Source: Aliarcobacter sp017996075
Lineage (GTDB): Bacteria; Campylobacterota; Campylobacteria; Campylobacterales; Arcobacteraceae
Direction: 5' to 3' (one strand)
DNA length: 64,000 nt
NCBI RefSeq assembly: GCF_051062515.1
Contig: NZ_JAMXEK010000001.1
The first letter of the stretch is position 1. Each line of letters opens with the position of its first letter. The position numbers and the translations under genes are program-made. The notes below the pieces were generated by a model. That model was given only the letters and a program-made list of their open reading frames with translations. It was not told the DNA's origin and did not search any database. Below are positions 8,027-16,546 of this stretch, piece by piece.

Positions 8027-9049
8027 TTAATTATTATTCTCTTTTTCCCAATTCTCAAACTCATCACTAAAGTAAATAATTCTTACTTTTTTAAACTCTT
8101 TACTTGAGTATAGTGCCATTTTATCTCTATATTCAATTTTATTTGCTATATCTTCTATTGTTTTTTGAGTATCATCTTCGGTTTTACCATGAATCATTGT
8201 AAAAAGATTGTATTTCCAGTTTGGATATTGAGGTCTTAAATAACAGTGACTTACCGCACTAAAAGATGCTGCTATTTCTCCTATATCTTGAGATTTTTTT
8301 TCATCAATATCCCAAACAACCATAGCATTTGCACTAAACCCAGCCTTTCTATGATTTAAAATTGAGGCAAATCTTCTCATAACACCAGAGTTTATAAATT
8401 CTTGAATAATTTTAAATAGTTCATCATAGCTGATATTTAGTTGATCAACTATAAATTTAAAAGGCTCACTTTTAAACTCAATATCTTGTTGCAAAAGTTT
8501 GATAAATTTATAGTGATACTCTGATAAATCAAGATTTGTAAAACTCTTTTTAACCAATTCTTCTTGTTTTTCCTCTTTATTTGTTGTATCAAGTTTTACT
8601 GAAATTTTAAATAATTTTAAAGTTGGAAGTATTATATAATTCTTTGCATTTGTTTTTTTAGCTAAAATTTCAATACTTTTTTCTAGTCCCAAATTAGAAT
8701 TTGGTGCTACAGCAATAGTAAACCAAATATTAAAAGAGTGATTTCTTTCATAGTTATGAGAAATTCCAGGGTGAGAGTTTAAAATTTTTACAGCATTAGG
8801 TATATCTTTCTCTTCAATTTCAAATGCTACTAAAGATGATTTATACCCTAGCTTTTTTGTATCAAAAATAGCAGATGTTTGTCTTATAATACCATCTCTT
8901 TTTGCTTCATTTAAAATTTCTAAAACTCTATCTTCTGTTGTATGAAGTTCATTTGCAATGTAAAGAAAAGGTTTTTTTGCAAGTGGAAAATTTTTTTGGA
9001 TTCTAAGTAGAACTTCATTTTTTAGTTCTAGTTGTGGAATTTGTGTCAT
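8027..9049 (-). CDS. Siroheme decarboxylase, fused NirDL/NirGH type
   Basis: A 340-residue protein made of two homologous Lrp/AsnC-like halves (about 8-160 and 175-335). Each has a helix-turn-helix-like segment and an RAM-like domain: DGIIRQTSAIFDTKKLGYKS in the first is mirrored by SGVMRRFASILNHRKAGFSA in the second. NirD, NirL, NirG and NirH share this fold and decarboxylate siroheme to 12,18-didecarboxysiroheme in heme d1 synthesis; here two units are joined in one chain. Despite the HTH it is probably not a repressor. It is transcribed divergently from the precorrin-2 dehydrogenase and leads the membrane protein downstream. The start ATG has GGAGAG upstream. Confidence 0.85.
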   Translation of the reverse strand: MTQIPQLELKNEVLLRIQKNFPLAKKPFLYIANELHTTEDRVLEILNEAKRDGIIRQTSAIFDTKKLGYKSSLVAFEIEEKDIPNAVKILNSHPGISHNYERNHSFNIWFTIAVAPNSNLGLEKSIEILAKKTNAKNYIILPTLKLFKISVKLDTTNKEEKQEELVKKSFTNLDLSEYHYKFIKLLQQDIEFKSEPFKFIVDQLNISYDELFKIIQEFINSGVMRRFASILNHRKAGFSANAMVVWDIDEKKSQDIGEIAASFSAVSHCYLRPQYPNWKYNLFTMIHGKTEDDTQKTIEDIANKIEYRDKMALYSSKEFKKVRIIYFSDEFENWEKENNN

Positions 9050-9106
9050 ATCTTTCTCTCCTATTTGAAATTAAAAAAATTTTAACTTAATAATATTTTT
9101 TATAGA

Positions 9107-9120
9107 TTGACTTAAATTAA
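9107..9120. promoter_or_regulatory. Degenerate FNR/CRP-type site in divergent nir promoter
   Basis: TTGACTTAAATTAA matches the TTGAT-N4-ATCAA pattern with two mismatches. It lies between the decarboxylase (start 9049) and the precorrin-2 dehydrogenase (start 9174). Overlapping TTAAGATAGAAT looks like an extended -10 element for the plus-strand gene. Weak on its own; supported by better copies at 19018 and 24996. Confidence 0.3.
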
Positions 9121-9173
9121 GATAGAATAGCATAAGCTTTGATAGAATAAAATATATAAAAAAAGGATTTTTA

Positions 9174-9755
9174 GTGGCATATTTTCCAGCTTTTTTAAAA
9201 TTTGATGATAAAACTATTTTGATAGTTGGTGGTGGTAATATAGCTTTAGAAAAGTTAGAACATCTTTTGAATTTTTCTTCAAATATTACTTTGATTTCAA
9301 AAAATTTTAGCCAAAAAATAGAGGATTTAATAGATAAACATAGTCTTAAGATTTTTCAAAAAGAGTATGAAAAAGGCGATGCTAAAGGTTATGATATAGT
9401 TATTGTTGCTGTAGATGATTTTGTTCTACAAGAGGATATCTATTTTGAGACAAGAGAGTATAAAATTCTTTGTAACTGTGTAGATTTACAGCAGTATTGT
9501 GATTTTATTTTCCCTTCATATATTAAAAGAGGGGATTTAACTGTTGCAATTTCTACAAGTGGAAGCTCTCCTGCATTTGCAAAAAATTTCAAAACATTTC
9601 TTTCTAATTTAATTCCAGAAGGAGTTGAAGATTTTTTAAAAGAGTTAAAAGAGTTAAGAAGCACAATTCCAAAAGGAAAAGAGAGGATGCGATTTTTTGA
9701 CAATAAAGCAAAAGATTATATAAATTCATGGGAGAAAAAAAGTGGACAAAAATAA
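9174..9755 (+). CDS. Precorrin-2 dehydrogenase (siroheme synthase N-domain)
   Basis: A 193-residue CysG-N/Met8p/SirC-like protein that oxidises precorrin-2 to sirohydrochlorin with NAD; Met8p-type members also insert iron. The Rossmann motif ILIVGGGNIALEKLEHLL is at residues 15-32, the Asp-containing strand DIVIVAVDD near 80, and the siroheme-synthase segment DLTVAISTSGSSPAFAK at about 122-138. The start is GTG at 9174 preceded by AAAAAGGA. It lacks the methyltransferase half, which is separately encoded as nirE at 10142. It supplies siroheme to heme d1 synthesis and possibly to sulfite reductase. Confidence 0.88.
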   Translation: MAYFPAFLKFDDKTILIVGGGNIALEKLEHLLNFSSNITLISKNFSQKIEDLIDKHSLKIFQKEYEKGDAKGYDIVIVAVDDFVLQEDIYFETREYKILCNCVDLQQYCDFIFPSYIKRGDLTVAISTSGSSPAFAKNFKTFLSNLIPEGVEDFLKELKELRSTIPKGKERMRFFDNKAKDYINSWEKKSGQK

Positions 9756-10122
9756 GAAAAATATTTTATTAATATTATTAGTGGCTATATTTTTTATAGT
9801 TGGTTTTATTGGCTTTAAAGATTCCTTACCTGAAAATAAAAACGAAAGAGTTTATGGTATTTTGCAAGAATATCTTCCATATACAATAGAGAAAAGAACA
9901 GGTGGATTAGCAATAGTTTATAAAGATGGAAGAGAAAAAGAGAAACCAAAAAACTCTCAGATTTTTCATATAACTGATAAACTTGATAAAGAGTGGGGAA
10001 AAGATAACTTAAGACTAGATGGAAATATTTTAATAGTTTTAAATAAAGATAAACAAGAGCTAAAAAGAGTAGATTTAAACAGTCAAGAGTTAGTTTGGGT
10101 TAAAGAGTTTTTTGGAATTTAA
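9742..10122 (+). CDS. Membrane-anchored protein of the nir cluster, unknown
   Basis: A 126-residue protein with one N-terminal membrane anchor (about 8-26) and a roughly 95-residue periplasmic, mainly polar domain rich in Lys and Asp. The GTG start lies inside the end of the precorrin-2 dehydrogenase gene (14-base overlap), showing translational coupling. No cysteines, heme motif or known fold can be seen. Conserved coupling to the dehydrogenase would suggest a role in tetrapyrrole handling, but this is inference. Confidence 0.6.
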   Translation: MDKNKKNILLILLVAIFFIVGFIGFKDSLPENKNERVYGILQEYLPYTIEKRTGGLAIVYKDGREKEKPKNSQIFHITDKLDKEWGKDNLRLDGNILIVLNKDKQELKRVDLNSQELVWVKEFFGI

Positions 10123-10124
10123 AA

Positions 10125-10152
10125 TTGAAAAGTAGGGTTTCCTACTCTTCAA
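10125..10152. terminator. Terminator hairpin between convergent genes
   Basis: TTGAAAAGTAGG (10125-10136), loop GTTT, and CCTACTCTTCAA (10141-10152) pair with a single mismatch that is a G-U pair when read on the minus strand. It includes the nirE stop codon, so it ends the long leftward nir operon and the short rightward pair. Confidence 0.7.
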
Positions 10153-10876
10153 ACCACTTTAACTCTTCTCTTAATTTTACAACTTCTCCAACAACGATTA
10201 TCGCAGGAGTTGGAATCTCTTTGGCTTTATCTGCGATATCTTCAAGTGTTCCAACAATTACTTTTTGCTCATTTGTTGTACCTTTTGATATAACAGCACA
10301 AGGAGTTGTAGATGGTTTTCCAATTTTGATTAGTTTTTTTGATATTAATTTTATATTATGGATTCCCATTAAGAATACTATTGTTTCGTCTGCAATAAAA
10401 CTATCCCAATTTATTTGAGTATCTTTTTTATTTGGTGCTTCATGACCGGTTACTACTCTAAAAGAGCAAGTAATTCCTCTATGAGTTACAGGAATTCCTG
10501 CATATGCAGGAACACTAATACTTGAAGTAATACCTGGGATTATTTCAAACTTAACTCCACGCTCTTTTAAATAAAGAGCTTCTTCTCCACCTCTACCAAA
10601 TACAAAAGGGTCACCACCTTTTAGTCTTACTACAAGATTGTATTTAAGAGAAGCTTGATATATTATCTCATTTATCTCATCTTGTGGTATTAAATGTTTT
10701 CCAAACTCTTTACCTACAAATATAAACTCTGTTCCATCTTTTGCCATCTCTAATATCTCAGGATTCGCAAGTTTATCATATATAATCACATCTGCCTCTT
10801 TTATAACTCTTGCTGCTTTTAAAGTCATAAGCTCAATATCTCCAGGTCCTGCACCAGTTAAATATACTTTTTTCAT
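10142..10876 (-). CDS. nirE: Uroporphyrinogen-III C-methyltransferase
   Basis: A 244-residue SAM-dependent enzyme that makes precorrin-2 from uroporphyrinogen III, the entry to siroheme and heme d1. It matches CobA/NirE from start to end: VYLTGAGPGDIELMTLKA at the N-terminus, VIIYDKLANPEIL, the SAM loop RLKGGDPFVFGRGGEEA (about 85-101) and GIPVTHRG. It begins 3 bases after nirF and is the last gene of the leftward run. The nir operon position is why I use nirE rather than cobA; the enzyme itself would be the same. Confidence 0.93.
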   Translation of the reverse strand: MKKVYLTGAGPGDIELMTLKAARVIKEADVIIYDKLANPEILEMAKDGTEFIFVGKEFGKHLIPQDEINEIIYQASLKYNLVVRLKGGDPFVFGRGGEEALYLKERGVKFEIIPGITSSISVPAYAGIPVTHRGITCSFRVVTGHEAPNKKDTQINWDSFIADETIVFLMGIHNIKLISKKLIKIGKPSTTPCAVISKGTTNEQKVIVGTLEDIADKAKEIPTPAIIVVGEVVKLREELKWFEE

Positions 10877-10879
10877 ACT

Positions 10880-11965
10880 CTATCTCTCCTCAAAAATAAA
10901 TATACCAGAAGGTTTTTTAATATCATTTATAGTTTTAATATTTTTCCAAGTAATTGTGTCTAAAACCTCTATTTTATTAGTATCATTTACACTTACATAT
11001 AGTTCATTTTTATCATTTGACCATCTTACATGCAATACTTTACCATCAAATTTATACTCTTTTATAATTTTAAAAGTTTTTGTATCAAGAATTTGTAAAT
11101 ATGGAAAATCTTCTCCAGAAAAGGTTACTGCTAAAAAATCTTTATTTGGGCTAAGACTTGTAAAAACAGGCATTCCTTTTATATCTATTGATTTTAGGAA
11201 TTTAAATTTTTTATCATAAACAAAAACTTTATTATCTCCAACTGCAGGTATAAAAATCTCATCTTTACTCAAACTCCAAAACCCAAAGTGAGGTACTTTT
11301 AAAACTTGTTGTTTCTTTTCATCTAAAAAAACATCTATTTTTTTGTATTCCATTTTCTCTAAATCAACAACTCCAAAAAAAGCAGAGTTAAAAAATCCCA
11401 TTATATAACTTTGTTCTTGAAGCATAGCATCAAAAGGCATTTCTCCTGCATTTTTAAACTCTTTATGTAAAACGAAATTTGGCTCTTTTTTTCCTTCATT
11501 TAAATCTTTATAAACAGATATTATGTCACTATCCATTTGAGAAAAAATCATATAGTTTTTATATAGTTTTATCCCTACATTTCGTGAGTTTGTAACTATT
11601 TTTTTTAGAGGTTTTAAATCTTTTGTTAAAACATCAACACTTTTATCATCATAGTTTGCAACAGCTACGAAGTATTCTGATATTTCAAAGCCTATTGCAC
11701 TTTTACTAGTTTTGTATTCAGCTTCTATAATCTCTTTTTTTGGGTCAAACTTTATAACATATCCATCTCTTGAGATTGCATAAGCTTCATCTTTGTAAAA
11801 TTTCACAACAGAGTGGTTTGTATTTCTAAAGTTTTCCATTCTATTTTTGAATTTATCATTTTCAATAATAGCTATGCTAGAACTCTCTCTTTCAACTACA
11901 AATATTTTTTCACTAGCAAATAAACTACTAGCTACTATTAGACTTAAAGCTATTTTTTTTAACAT
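10880..11965 (-). CDS. nirF: Heme d1 biosynthesis protein NirF
   Basis: A 361-residue exported beta-propeller with a signal peptide (MLKKIALSLIVASSLFA, cleavage near 17). NirF binds the heme d1 precursor and is needed for its maturation; it resembles the d1 domain of NirS without the c-heme domain. Propeller-like repeats run throughout (for example ISRDGYVIKFDPKK, VSVNDTNKIEVLDT). ATG 11965 is preferred over the longer frame from 12001 because it has GGGG upstream and begins the signal peptide. It starts 2 bases after the nirJ stop. No CxxCH is present, which separates it from NirN. Confidence 0.85.
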   Translation of the reverse strand: MLKKIALSLIVASSLFASEKIFVVERESSSIAIIENDKFKNRMENFRNTNHSVVKFYKDEAYAISRDGYVIKFDPKKEIIEAEYKTSKSAIGFEISEYFVAVANYDDKSVDVLTKDLKPLKKIVTNSRNVGIKLYKNYMIFSQMDSDIISVYKDLNEGKKEPNFVLHKEFKNAGEMPFDAMLQEQSYIMGFFNSAFFGVVDLEKMEYKKIDVFLDEKKQQVLKVPHFGFWSLSKDEIFIPAVGDNKVFVYDKKFKFLKSIDIKGMPVFTSLSPNKDFLAVTFSGEDFPYLQILDTKTFKIIKEYKFDGKVLHVRWSNDKNELYVSVNDTNKIEVLDTITWKNIKTINDIKKPSGIFIFEER

Positions 11966-11967
11966 TT

Positions 11968-13089
11968 TTACCCCTTTATCTCTTCTAAAGTCAAATAACA
12001 AGATGGATCTTCATCCCATAAATCGCCACTTATTGCATAAGCTCTACTTCTTGAACCACCATTACAAATATCTATATATTTGCATGAGCTACATTTCCCT
12101 TTTATATTTCGTGGAAATTCTCTTAGCTTTTTTAGTAATTCATTATTATCATCTAACCAAATTTTATCAAAATCTTTTTCTAAATAGTTTCCAATAGTCA
12201 TAGGAAAAAATGGGTCTGGTTTTACAAAACCATTCCAATCCATATTTCCAAGTCTTTTTCCAGCACTATTTCCACCCCAAGATTTTAATCTATTTTTTAA
12301 AGAGTTCACAAAATCTGGATATTTTTTTTCAAACTCTTTTAAAAGCATTATGGCATCCATCTCCATATTTCCTGTAACAATATCTATATCTTTTCCATTT
12401 TCATAATACTCAAATGCTTTATTTATCATAAAATTTACATACTCTTTTCTTTTTTCTTTACTTATATCAATCTCAAGGTTCTCTTTTCCACGACCTGAAT
12501 ATACAAGATGAGAGATATATATTTTGTTTACATTTAACTCTTCTGCAAGAGTAAAAATATCATAAAAACTACTTTCAGTCTCTTTTGTAATCGTAAATCT
12601 AATACCAGCATTTCCACCTAATTTTTGAATAGTTTTTATAGCCTCAATACTTTTATCATACGAGCCTTTTTGTCCTCTAAAATAGTCGTGAACTTCTCCT
12701 ATTCCATCTATTGAAATACCTATATAGTTAAAAGTATCTATGATTTTTTGTGCATTTTTTTGGGTTATATATGTACCATTTGTTGAAAGATAAGTCATAA
12801 TTTTATTATCTTTCATACATTGTGCAATTTCGAAAATATCTTTTCTTAAAAGTGGCTCACCTCCACTAAAGATTACAAAATTAATATTAGCAATTTTGAG
12901 TTTTGGAATAGTTTTTAAAATATCTTCTAATGATAAACTCTCTTTTTCATTTGCACTAGCTTTGCTATAGCAGTGGTGACAGAGTAAATTACAACGATTT
13001 GTCATATTCCAAATTATAATACTTCCATCTAAAGTTCTACTTTTTTGCTCTTGTAAAGTTGATTTTATAAGGTTTGATAATCTAAACAT
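11968..13089 (-). CDS. nirJ: Heme d1 biosynthesis radical SAM protein NirJ
   Basis: A 373-residue radical-SAM enzyme that removes propionate side chains from didecarboxysiroheme on the way to heme d1. The 4Fe-4S cluster ligands are Cys33, Cys37 and Cys40 in NRCNLLCHHC. A SAM-binding GGEPLL follows near residue 77. The C-terminal SPASM-like region carries CSSCKYIDICNGG and a last Cys at DPSC for a second cluster. The start shares one base with the stop of the upstream cytochrome. Length and both cluster regions fit NirJ. Related heme-maturation enzymes (AhbC/AhbD) are alternatives, but the cluster context favours NirJ. Confidence 0.9.
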   Translation of the reverse strand: MFRLSNLIKSTLQEQKSRTLDGSIIIWNMTNRCNLLCHHCYSKASANEKESLSLEDILKTIPKLKIANINFVIFSGGEPLLRKDIFEIAQCMKDNKIMTYLSTNGTYITQKNAQKIIDTFNYIGISIDGIGEVHDYFRGQKGSYDKSIEAIKTIQKLGGNAGIRFTITKETESSFYDIFTLAEELNVNKIYISHLVYSGRGKENLEIDISKEKRKEYVNFMINKAFEYYENGKDIDIVTGNMEMDAIMLLKEFEKKYPDFVNSLKNRLKSWGGNSAGKRLGNMDWNGFVKPDPFFPMTIGNYLEKDFDKIWLDDNNELLKKLREFPRNIKGKCSSCKYIDICNGGSRSRAYAISGDLWDEDPSCYLTLEEIKG

Positions 13090-13397
13090 TATTTATCCTT
13101 GAAGCTTAGAATAAAGTTTGTTAAATCTTGAAGCTCTTTAGCATTTAGTTGTGAAAATGCAGGCATTGCAGTTCTTTTATATCCTAAAGATTGATAGTTG
13201 CTTTTTGGATTTACAATATGTGCAATAATTTGTCCACTATCTCTTTGATTTGCAATTTGATTAAAAGATGGTCCAAAAGCCATCGAAGTTTCATGATGGC
13301 AACCCCAACAGTACTTTTTAAAAAGTTTCTCTCCATCATTTTGTGAAGCTTGTAGATTTATACAAAATAGTAAAACCAATATAAAAAAATATCTCAC
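13089..13397 (-). CDS. Periplasmic class I cytochrome c
   Basis: A 102-residue exported monoheme cytochrome. The signal peptide ends near residue 18 (LQAS). The heme-attachment motif CWGCH lies at about 30-34, and a likely axial Met is in TAMPAF near residue 79. The size and Met position match small cytochromes such as NirM/NirC, which donate electrons to NirS or help its maturation. It lies between the parvulin and nirJ genes in the nir operon. I cannot tell donor from assembly factor by sequence. Confidence 0.8.
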   Translation of the reverse strand: MRYFFILVLLFCINLQASQNDGEKLFKKYCWGCHHETSMAFGPSFNQIANQRDSGQIIAHIVNPKSNYQSLGYKRTAMPAFSQLNAKELQDLTNFILSFKDK

Positions 13398-13421
13398 AAT
13401 AAACCCCTTTTTTATGCAAAT

Positions 13422-14219
13422 TTATTTAATTATAATCTTTGCATCTTTTTTTATATTTTTAATTCTCTCATCAATTACAGATTGAAACTTATCCATTCTT
13501 ATTTGATTTTCAATATTACTGTAAACTTGTTCTAATTTAATTGTTAAAGGTTCTTGAATTTCATCTAAAAATATGATATGGTAACCAAACATCGATTTTA
13601 CAGGCTCTTTTGTAAATTCTTTAGGTTTTAATTTCAAAGTTGCATCCCAAAACTCATCTATCATATCACCTTTTGAAAACCAACCTAACTCTCCACCACT
13701 ATCTCTTGAGCCATCAATAGAGTTTTTGCTAGCTAGTTCTACAAATGTAAGCTCTCTGTTTTTTGATTTTTCAAGCTCTTTTATAATATCTGAAGCTGTT
13801 TTAATATTTTCAACTAAAATATGTCTAGCTTTTAATTTTTTATCTTGTTGAAATTCATATAAATGTGAGTTATAGTAATTTTCAACTTCATTTTTTGATA
13901 TTTCTATCTTTGAAAACTCATTTTTCATAAAAAATTCTACTAGTAAAGAGTTCTTAAAATCTTCTATAGTATTTTTAAACTCTTCTGTTTTATCAAGGTT
14001 CTCTTTTTGTGCCTCTTGGATTAAAAGAGTTTTTTCTATTGTTTGATGTAGAGTTAGATTTTTTGCTTTATTGTCTAGTTTATTATAATCCATATTTTGG
14101 TCTGTTGATTTTAAAAAGTTGTTTACATCTTCAACTTTTATCTCTTGATTATTTACTGTTGCTAAAGTTTGGGCATTTAAGCTTAAAGCTAAAACAAAAA
14201 TTACTAGTATAGTTTTCAT
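13422..14219 (-). CDS. Periplasmic parvulin peptidyl-prolyl isomerase
   Basis: A 265-residue exported PpiC/SurA-family foldase. A signal peptide (about 1-16) precedes a SurA-like helical domain (20-115), then a parvulin domain from LKARHILVENIKTA to GYHIIFLDE (about 128-225), with the typical SGGELGWFSKGDM segment. It catalyses cis-trans proline isomerisation and can chaperone exported proteins. It is embedded in the nir operon between two cytochromes, so assembly of NirS or the cytochromes is a reasonable guess. Generic parvulins of this kind also serve outer-membrane protein assembly. Confidence 0.88.
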   Translation of the reverse strand: MKTILVIFVLALSLNAQTLATVNNQEIKVEDVNNFLKSTDQNMDYNKLDNKAKNLTLHQTIEKTLLIQEAQKENLDKTEEFKNTIEDFKNSLLVEFFMKNEFSKIEISKNEVENYYNSHLYEFQQDKKLKARHILVENIKTASDIIKELEKSKNRELTFVELASKNSIDGSRDSGGELGWFSKGDMIDEFWDATLKLKPKEFTKEPVKSMFGYHIIFLDEIQEPLTIKLEQVYSNIENQIRMDKFQSVIDERIKNIKKDAKIIIK

Positions 14220-14233
14220 TTTTTTCCTTTGTT

Positions 14234-14578
14234 TTATAGTGGAGATTTTAAATATCTTGCTATTTGGTGTAGTTCATATAGAGATAAAAAATCATATTTT
14301 GGCATTAAAGTTTGTGGAAACCCATTTTTTATCTTTTGTACTAAATCTTTTTCAATATATTTTTCAAGATTACTTGGAAGTATTGAAACTCCATTTACCC
14401 CTAATCTATTTTCATGATGACAAGATATACAATATTTATTATACAACTCTTTTCCTATCTCTTTTTTAGGTAATGTTTCAACCATATGTGCTGTAGCTCC
14501 ATCGATTTGTGCGAAAACATTGCTTAAAAAAAAGATTGTGAAAATTGATATTTTTAATATGTTTGATAAGAGTGTCAT
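14234..14578 (-). CDS. Periplasmic monoheme cytochrome c (nir operon)
   Basis: A 114-residue exported cytochrome. ATG 14578 is chosen because GGGAGC lies just upstream; it gives a signal peptide ending near residue 23 (NVFA). The heme motif is CISCH at about 48-52, and a possible axial Met is in TLMPKY. It follows nirS across a strong hairpin and could be a NirC-like maturation cytochrome. The two small nir cytochromes here differ clearly in sequence, so they are not a recent duplication. Confidence 0.78.
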   Translation of the reverse strand: MTLLSNILKISIFTIFFLSNVFAQIDGATAHMVETLPKKEIGKELYNKYCISCHHENRLGVNGVSILPSNLEKYIEKDLVQKIKNGFPQTLMPKYDFLSLYELHQIARYLKSPL

Positions 14579-14608
14579 AAGAGCTCCCAAAGAAAATAGA
14601 TATAAAAA

Positions 14609-14630
14609 TATCAAGCCCTAGGGCTTGATA
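14609..14630. terminator. 22-bp perfect palindrome after nirS
   Basis: A self-complementary 22-base sequence centred on CCCTAGGG lies 9 bases beyond the nirS stop, with an AT-rich run on the leftward side. It is probably a partial terminator or mRNA-stabilising hairpin that keeps nirS expression high relative to the downstream maturation genes. Confidence 0.65.
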
Positions 14631-14638
14631 CTCTTTTT

Positions 14639-16291
14639 TTAATAAACATCTTTCATAGTGTTTGTAACATTAAACTTACCAGTAGGTGTTTTAAGTCTAG
14701 GGTCTTCAATTGCTTTTTTTAGTTCTAATGTTTTTGTATCGTAAATTAAAATAGCAGTTGCAACCTCTTTGTTACCCCAAATACTTGTCCAAACCTCAGT
14801 ACCATCTGCATTGAATTCAAAGTGAACTGGTCCTCTTGATTCTACAGTTTTATCTCCAACTTTTACAGAAGGAAGATATTTTTCAGGTATTTGTATAGTT
14901 TTTACAATTTCAAGTTTATCTCTATCAATTACATATATTGATGTTTGTAACTTTCTATCTGGATGAACAGGTCTATCAGCAAAGATATATGGTGAATTTG
15001 GATGTCCTTTTACAAACAAGTTTCCTCCACCTTCACCTGGTAGTTGAATTTTTTTAACAACTTTCCAAGCATTTTTTGGATGTTTTACAGGGTCTGTTCC
15101 AATAAAAATTATATCATTTGAACCAATGTGTCCTGAACCCCATAATGCTCCATATTTAGGATGATCAACATTTACTCCACGTCCTGGATGTGGTTTGTTA
15201 CCTTGAGATGGAATATTAGCAACTAATTTTCCCTCTTTTGTATCAATAACAGAAATCATATCTCTAGCATTTGCAGCTGTTAAGAAATATCTTTTTGATA
15301 AATCCCAACCACCATCGTGTAAGAATCTCTCAGCTTCAACCATTGTAATTTTTGGATTTTTAACATTTGAATAGTCATATAACCAAACTTGACCTGTCTC
15401 TTTAATATTTATAATCCACTCTGGCTTATCATGAGATGCAATAATTGCAGCAACTCTAGCTTCTCTTAAGTACTCATTTGTATCATAAGTATAACTTCCT
15501 GTTGAAACAATTTTTAATGGGTCAAGTGTATCTGCTTCTAAAGTAACAATTGATGGTGGCCAATAACAACCAACAACGGCATATTTATCAAGATAATCTT
15601 TATGTTTTGATGTATCAATTGCTCTAGCATCATTACATACTTGAATCTCTGCAACATTTTTAGGTTCTTTCATCCACATATCAATCATAGATGCTTTTCC
15701 ATCTCTACCAATAACATACATATATCTTCCAGATGCACTTGTTCTTGTGATGTGTGTTGCAAATCCAGATGGAACAACAGATTTAATCTCCTTTGTTTTT
15801 CCATCAATAATAGCAATTTGTCCAACATCTCTTAAGATGATTGAGAAATAATCTTTCCAGTTTTCAGCACCAGCTTCTGGTTTTGTTGGTCTATCTTTTA
15901 CAGGAACTAAAACTTTATGAGATTTTTTCATATCGGCAATAGATTTTTCAGGTGGAGTTTGAGCCTCTACTTGAATATATTTTGCCATTAATTCAGTTTG
16001 AGCAGCTGTTAATTCACCAGATTTTCCCCAATCTGGCATTCCTCCAGGTGTTCCTTCATGAATTATTGTTTTTAGATACTCAGTACCTCTAGTTTTCATC
16101 TCTTTTGCTTCAAGTGTAGAACCTAAAGCTCCTTTTCTTAGCATTCCATGACACCCAGCACATCTATCAAAATATACTTGATTGGCATCTTTCATCTGTT
16201 CTTCAGTTAATTTTATCTCTTCAGCCATAGAAACAGTTGTTAAACCCAAGCTAGCAATTGCTACCATACTTAAAACTTTTGTTAATTTCAT
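14639..16291 (-). CDS. nirS: Cytochrome cd1 nitrite reductase
   Basis: A 550-residue periplasmic enzyme that reduces nitrite to nitric oxide. ATG 16291 follows GGGAGA and opens the signal peptide MKLTKVLSMVAIASLGLTTVSMA. The c-heme domain has CAGCH at 44-48 and a likely Met ligand in GGMPDWG. The d1 beta-propeller fills the rest, with hallmark segments HITRTSASGRYMY, FLHDGGWDLSKRYF and GSGHIGSNDI around the d1-pocket histidines. Length is typical. It is downstream of norB and a 53-residue ORF, so nitric oxide removal and production are encoded in one leftward run. Confidence 0.95.
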   Translation of the reverse strand: MKLTKVLSMVAIASLGLTTVSMAEEIKLTEEQMKDANQVYFDRCAGCHGMLRKGALGSTLEAKEMKTRGTEYLKTIIHEGTPGGMPDWGKSGELTAAQTELMAKYIQVEAQTPPEKSIADMKKSHKVLVPVKDRPTKPEAGAENWKDYFSIILRDVGQIAIIDGKTKEIKSVVPSGFATHITRTSASGRYMYVIGRDGKASMIDMWMKEPKNVAEIQVCNDARAIDTSKHKDYLDKYAVVGCYWPPSIVTLEADTLDPLKIVSTGSYTYDTNEYLREARVAAIIASHDKPEWIINIKETGQVWLYDYSNVKNPKITMVEAERFLHDGGWDLSKRYFLTAANARDMISVIDTKEGKLVANIPSQGNKPHPGRGVNVDHPKYGALWGSGHIGSNDIIFIGTDPVKHPKNAWKVVKKIQLPGEGGGNLFVKGHPNSPYIFADRPVHPDRKLQTSIYVIDRDKLEIVKTIQIPEKYLPSVKVGDKTVESRGPVHFEFNADGTEVWTSIWGNKEVATAILIYDTKTLELKKAIEDPRLKTPTGKFNVTNTMKDVY

Positions 16292-16343
16292 CTTTTTCTC
16301 CCTTTTAATAAAATAGATATACAACCAAACAATAGTTTAGTAG

Positions 16344-16371
16344 GTTTTATAGTGCTTTACCACTATAAAAC
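16344..16371. repeat. Intercistronic hairpin before nirS
   Basis: GTTTTATAGTG (16344-16354) and CACTATAAAAC (16361-16371) form an 11-bp perfect stem with a 6-base loop, directly after the 53-residue ORF and 50 bases before nirS. There is no T-run on the leftward strand, so it looks more like an mRNA processing or stability element than a terminator. Confidence 0.55.
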
Positions 16372-16372
16372 G

Positions 16373-16534
16373 TTACTTGCCTTTATTTTCACTCTCTAAT
16401 CTTTTCTTCTCTTGTTTGTATATAAAATACATTGGAAGAACTATTGCACTGTGTAAAAATAGTGTCAAAGTCATAGGACCTTGATTTAACCATCCAAAAA
16501 AACTTGGAACAATATCTGTAAATTCTGTAAACAT
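16373..16534 (-). CDS. 53-residue single-span protein between norB and nirS
   Basis: A short gene with a near-perfect ribosome site (GGAGG five bases before the ATG at 16534). The product has one hydrophobic span (about 20-40, TLTLFLHSAIVLPMYFIY) and a highly charged C-terminus (KQEKKRLESENKGK). It starts 12 bases after the norB stop. The size and topology recall small accessory subunits of heme-copper oxidases such as CcoQ, to which NorB is related, so a role in assembly or stability of the NO reductase is plausible but unproven. Confidence 0.7.
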   Translation of the reverse strand: MFTEFTDIVPSFFGWLNQGPMTLTLFLHSAIVLPMYFIYKQEKKRLESENKGK

Positions 16535-16546
16535 AATTACCTCCTT

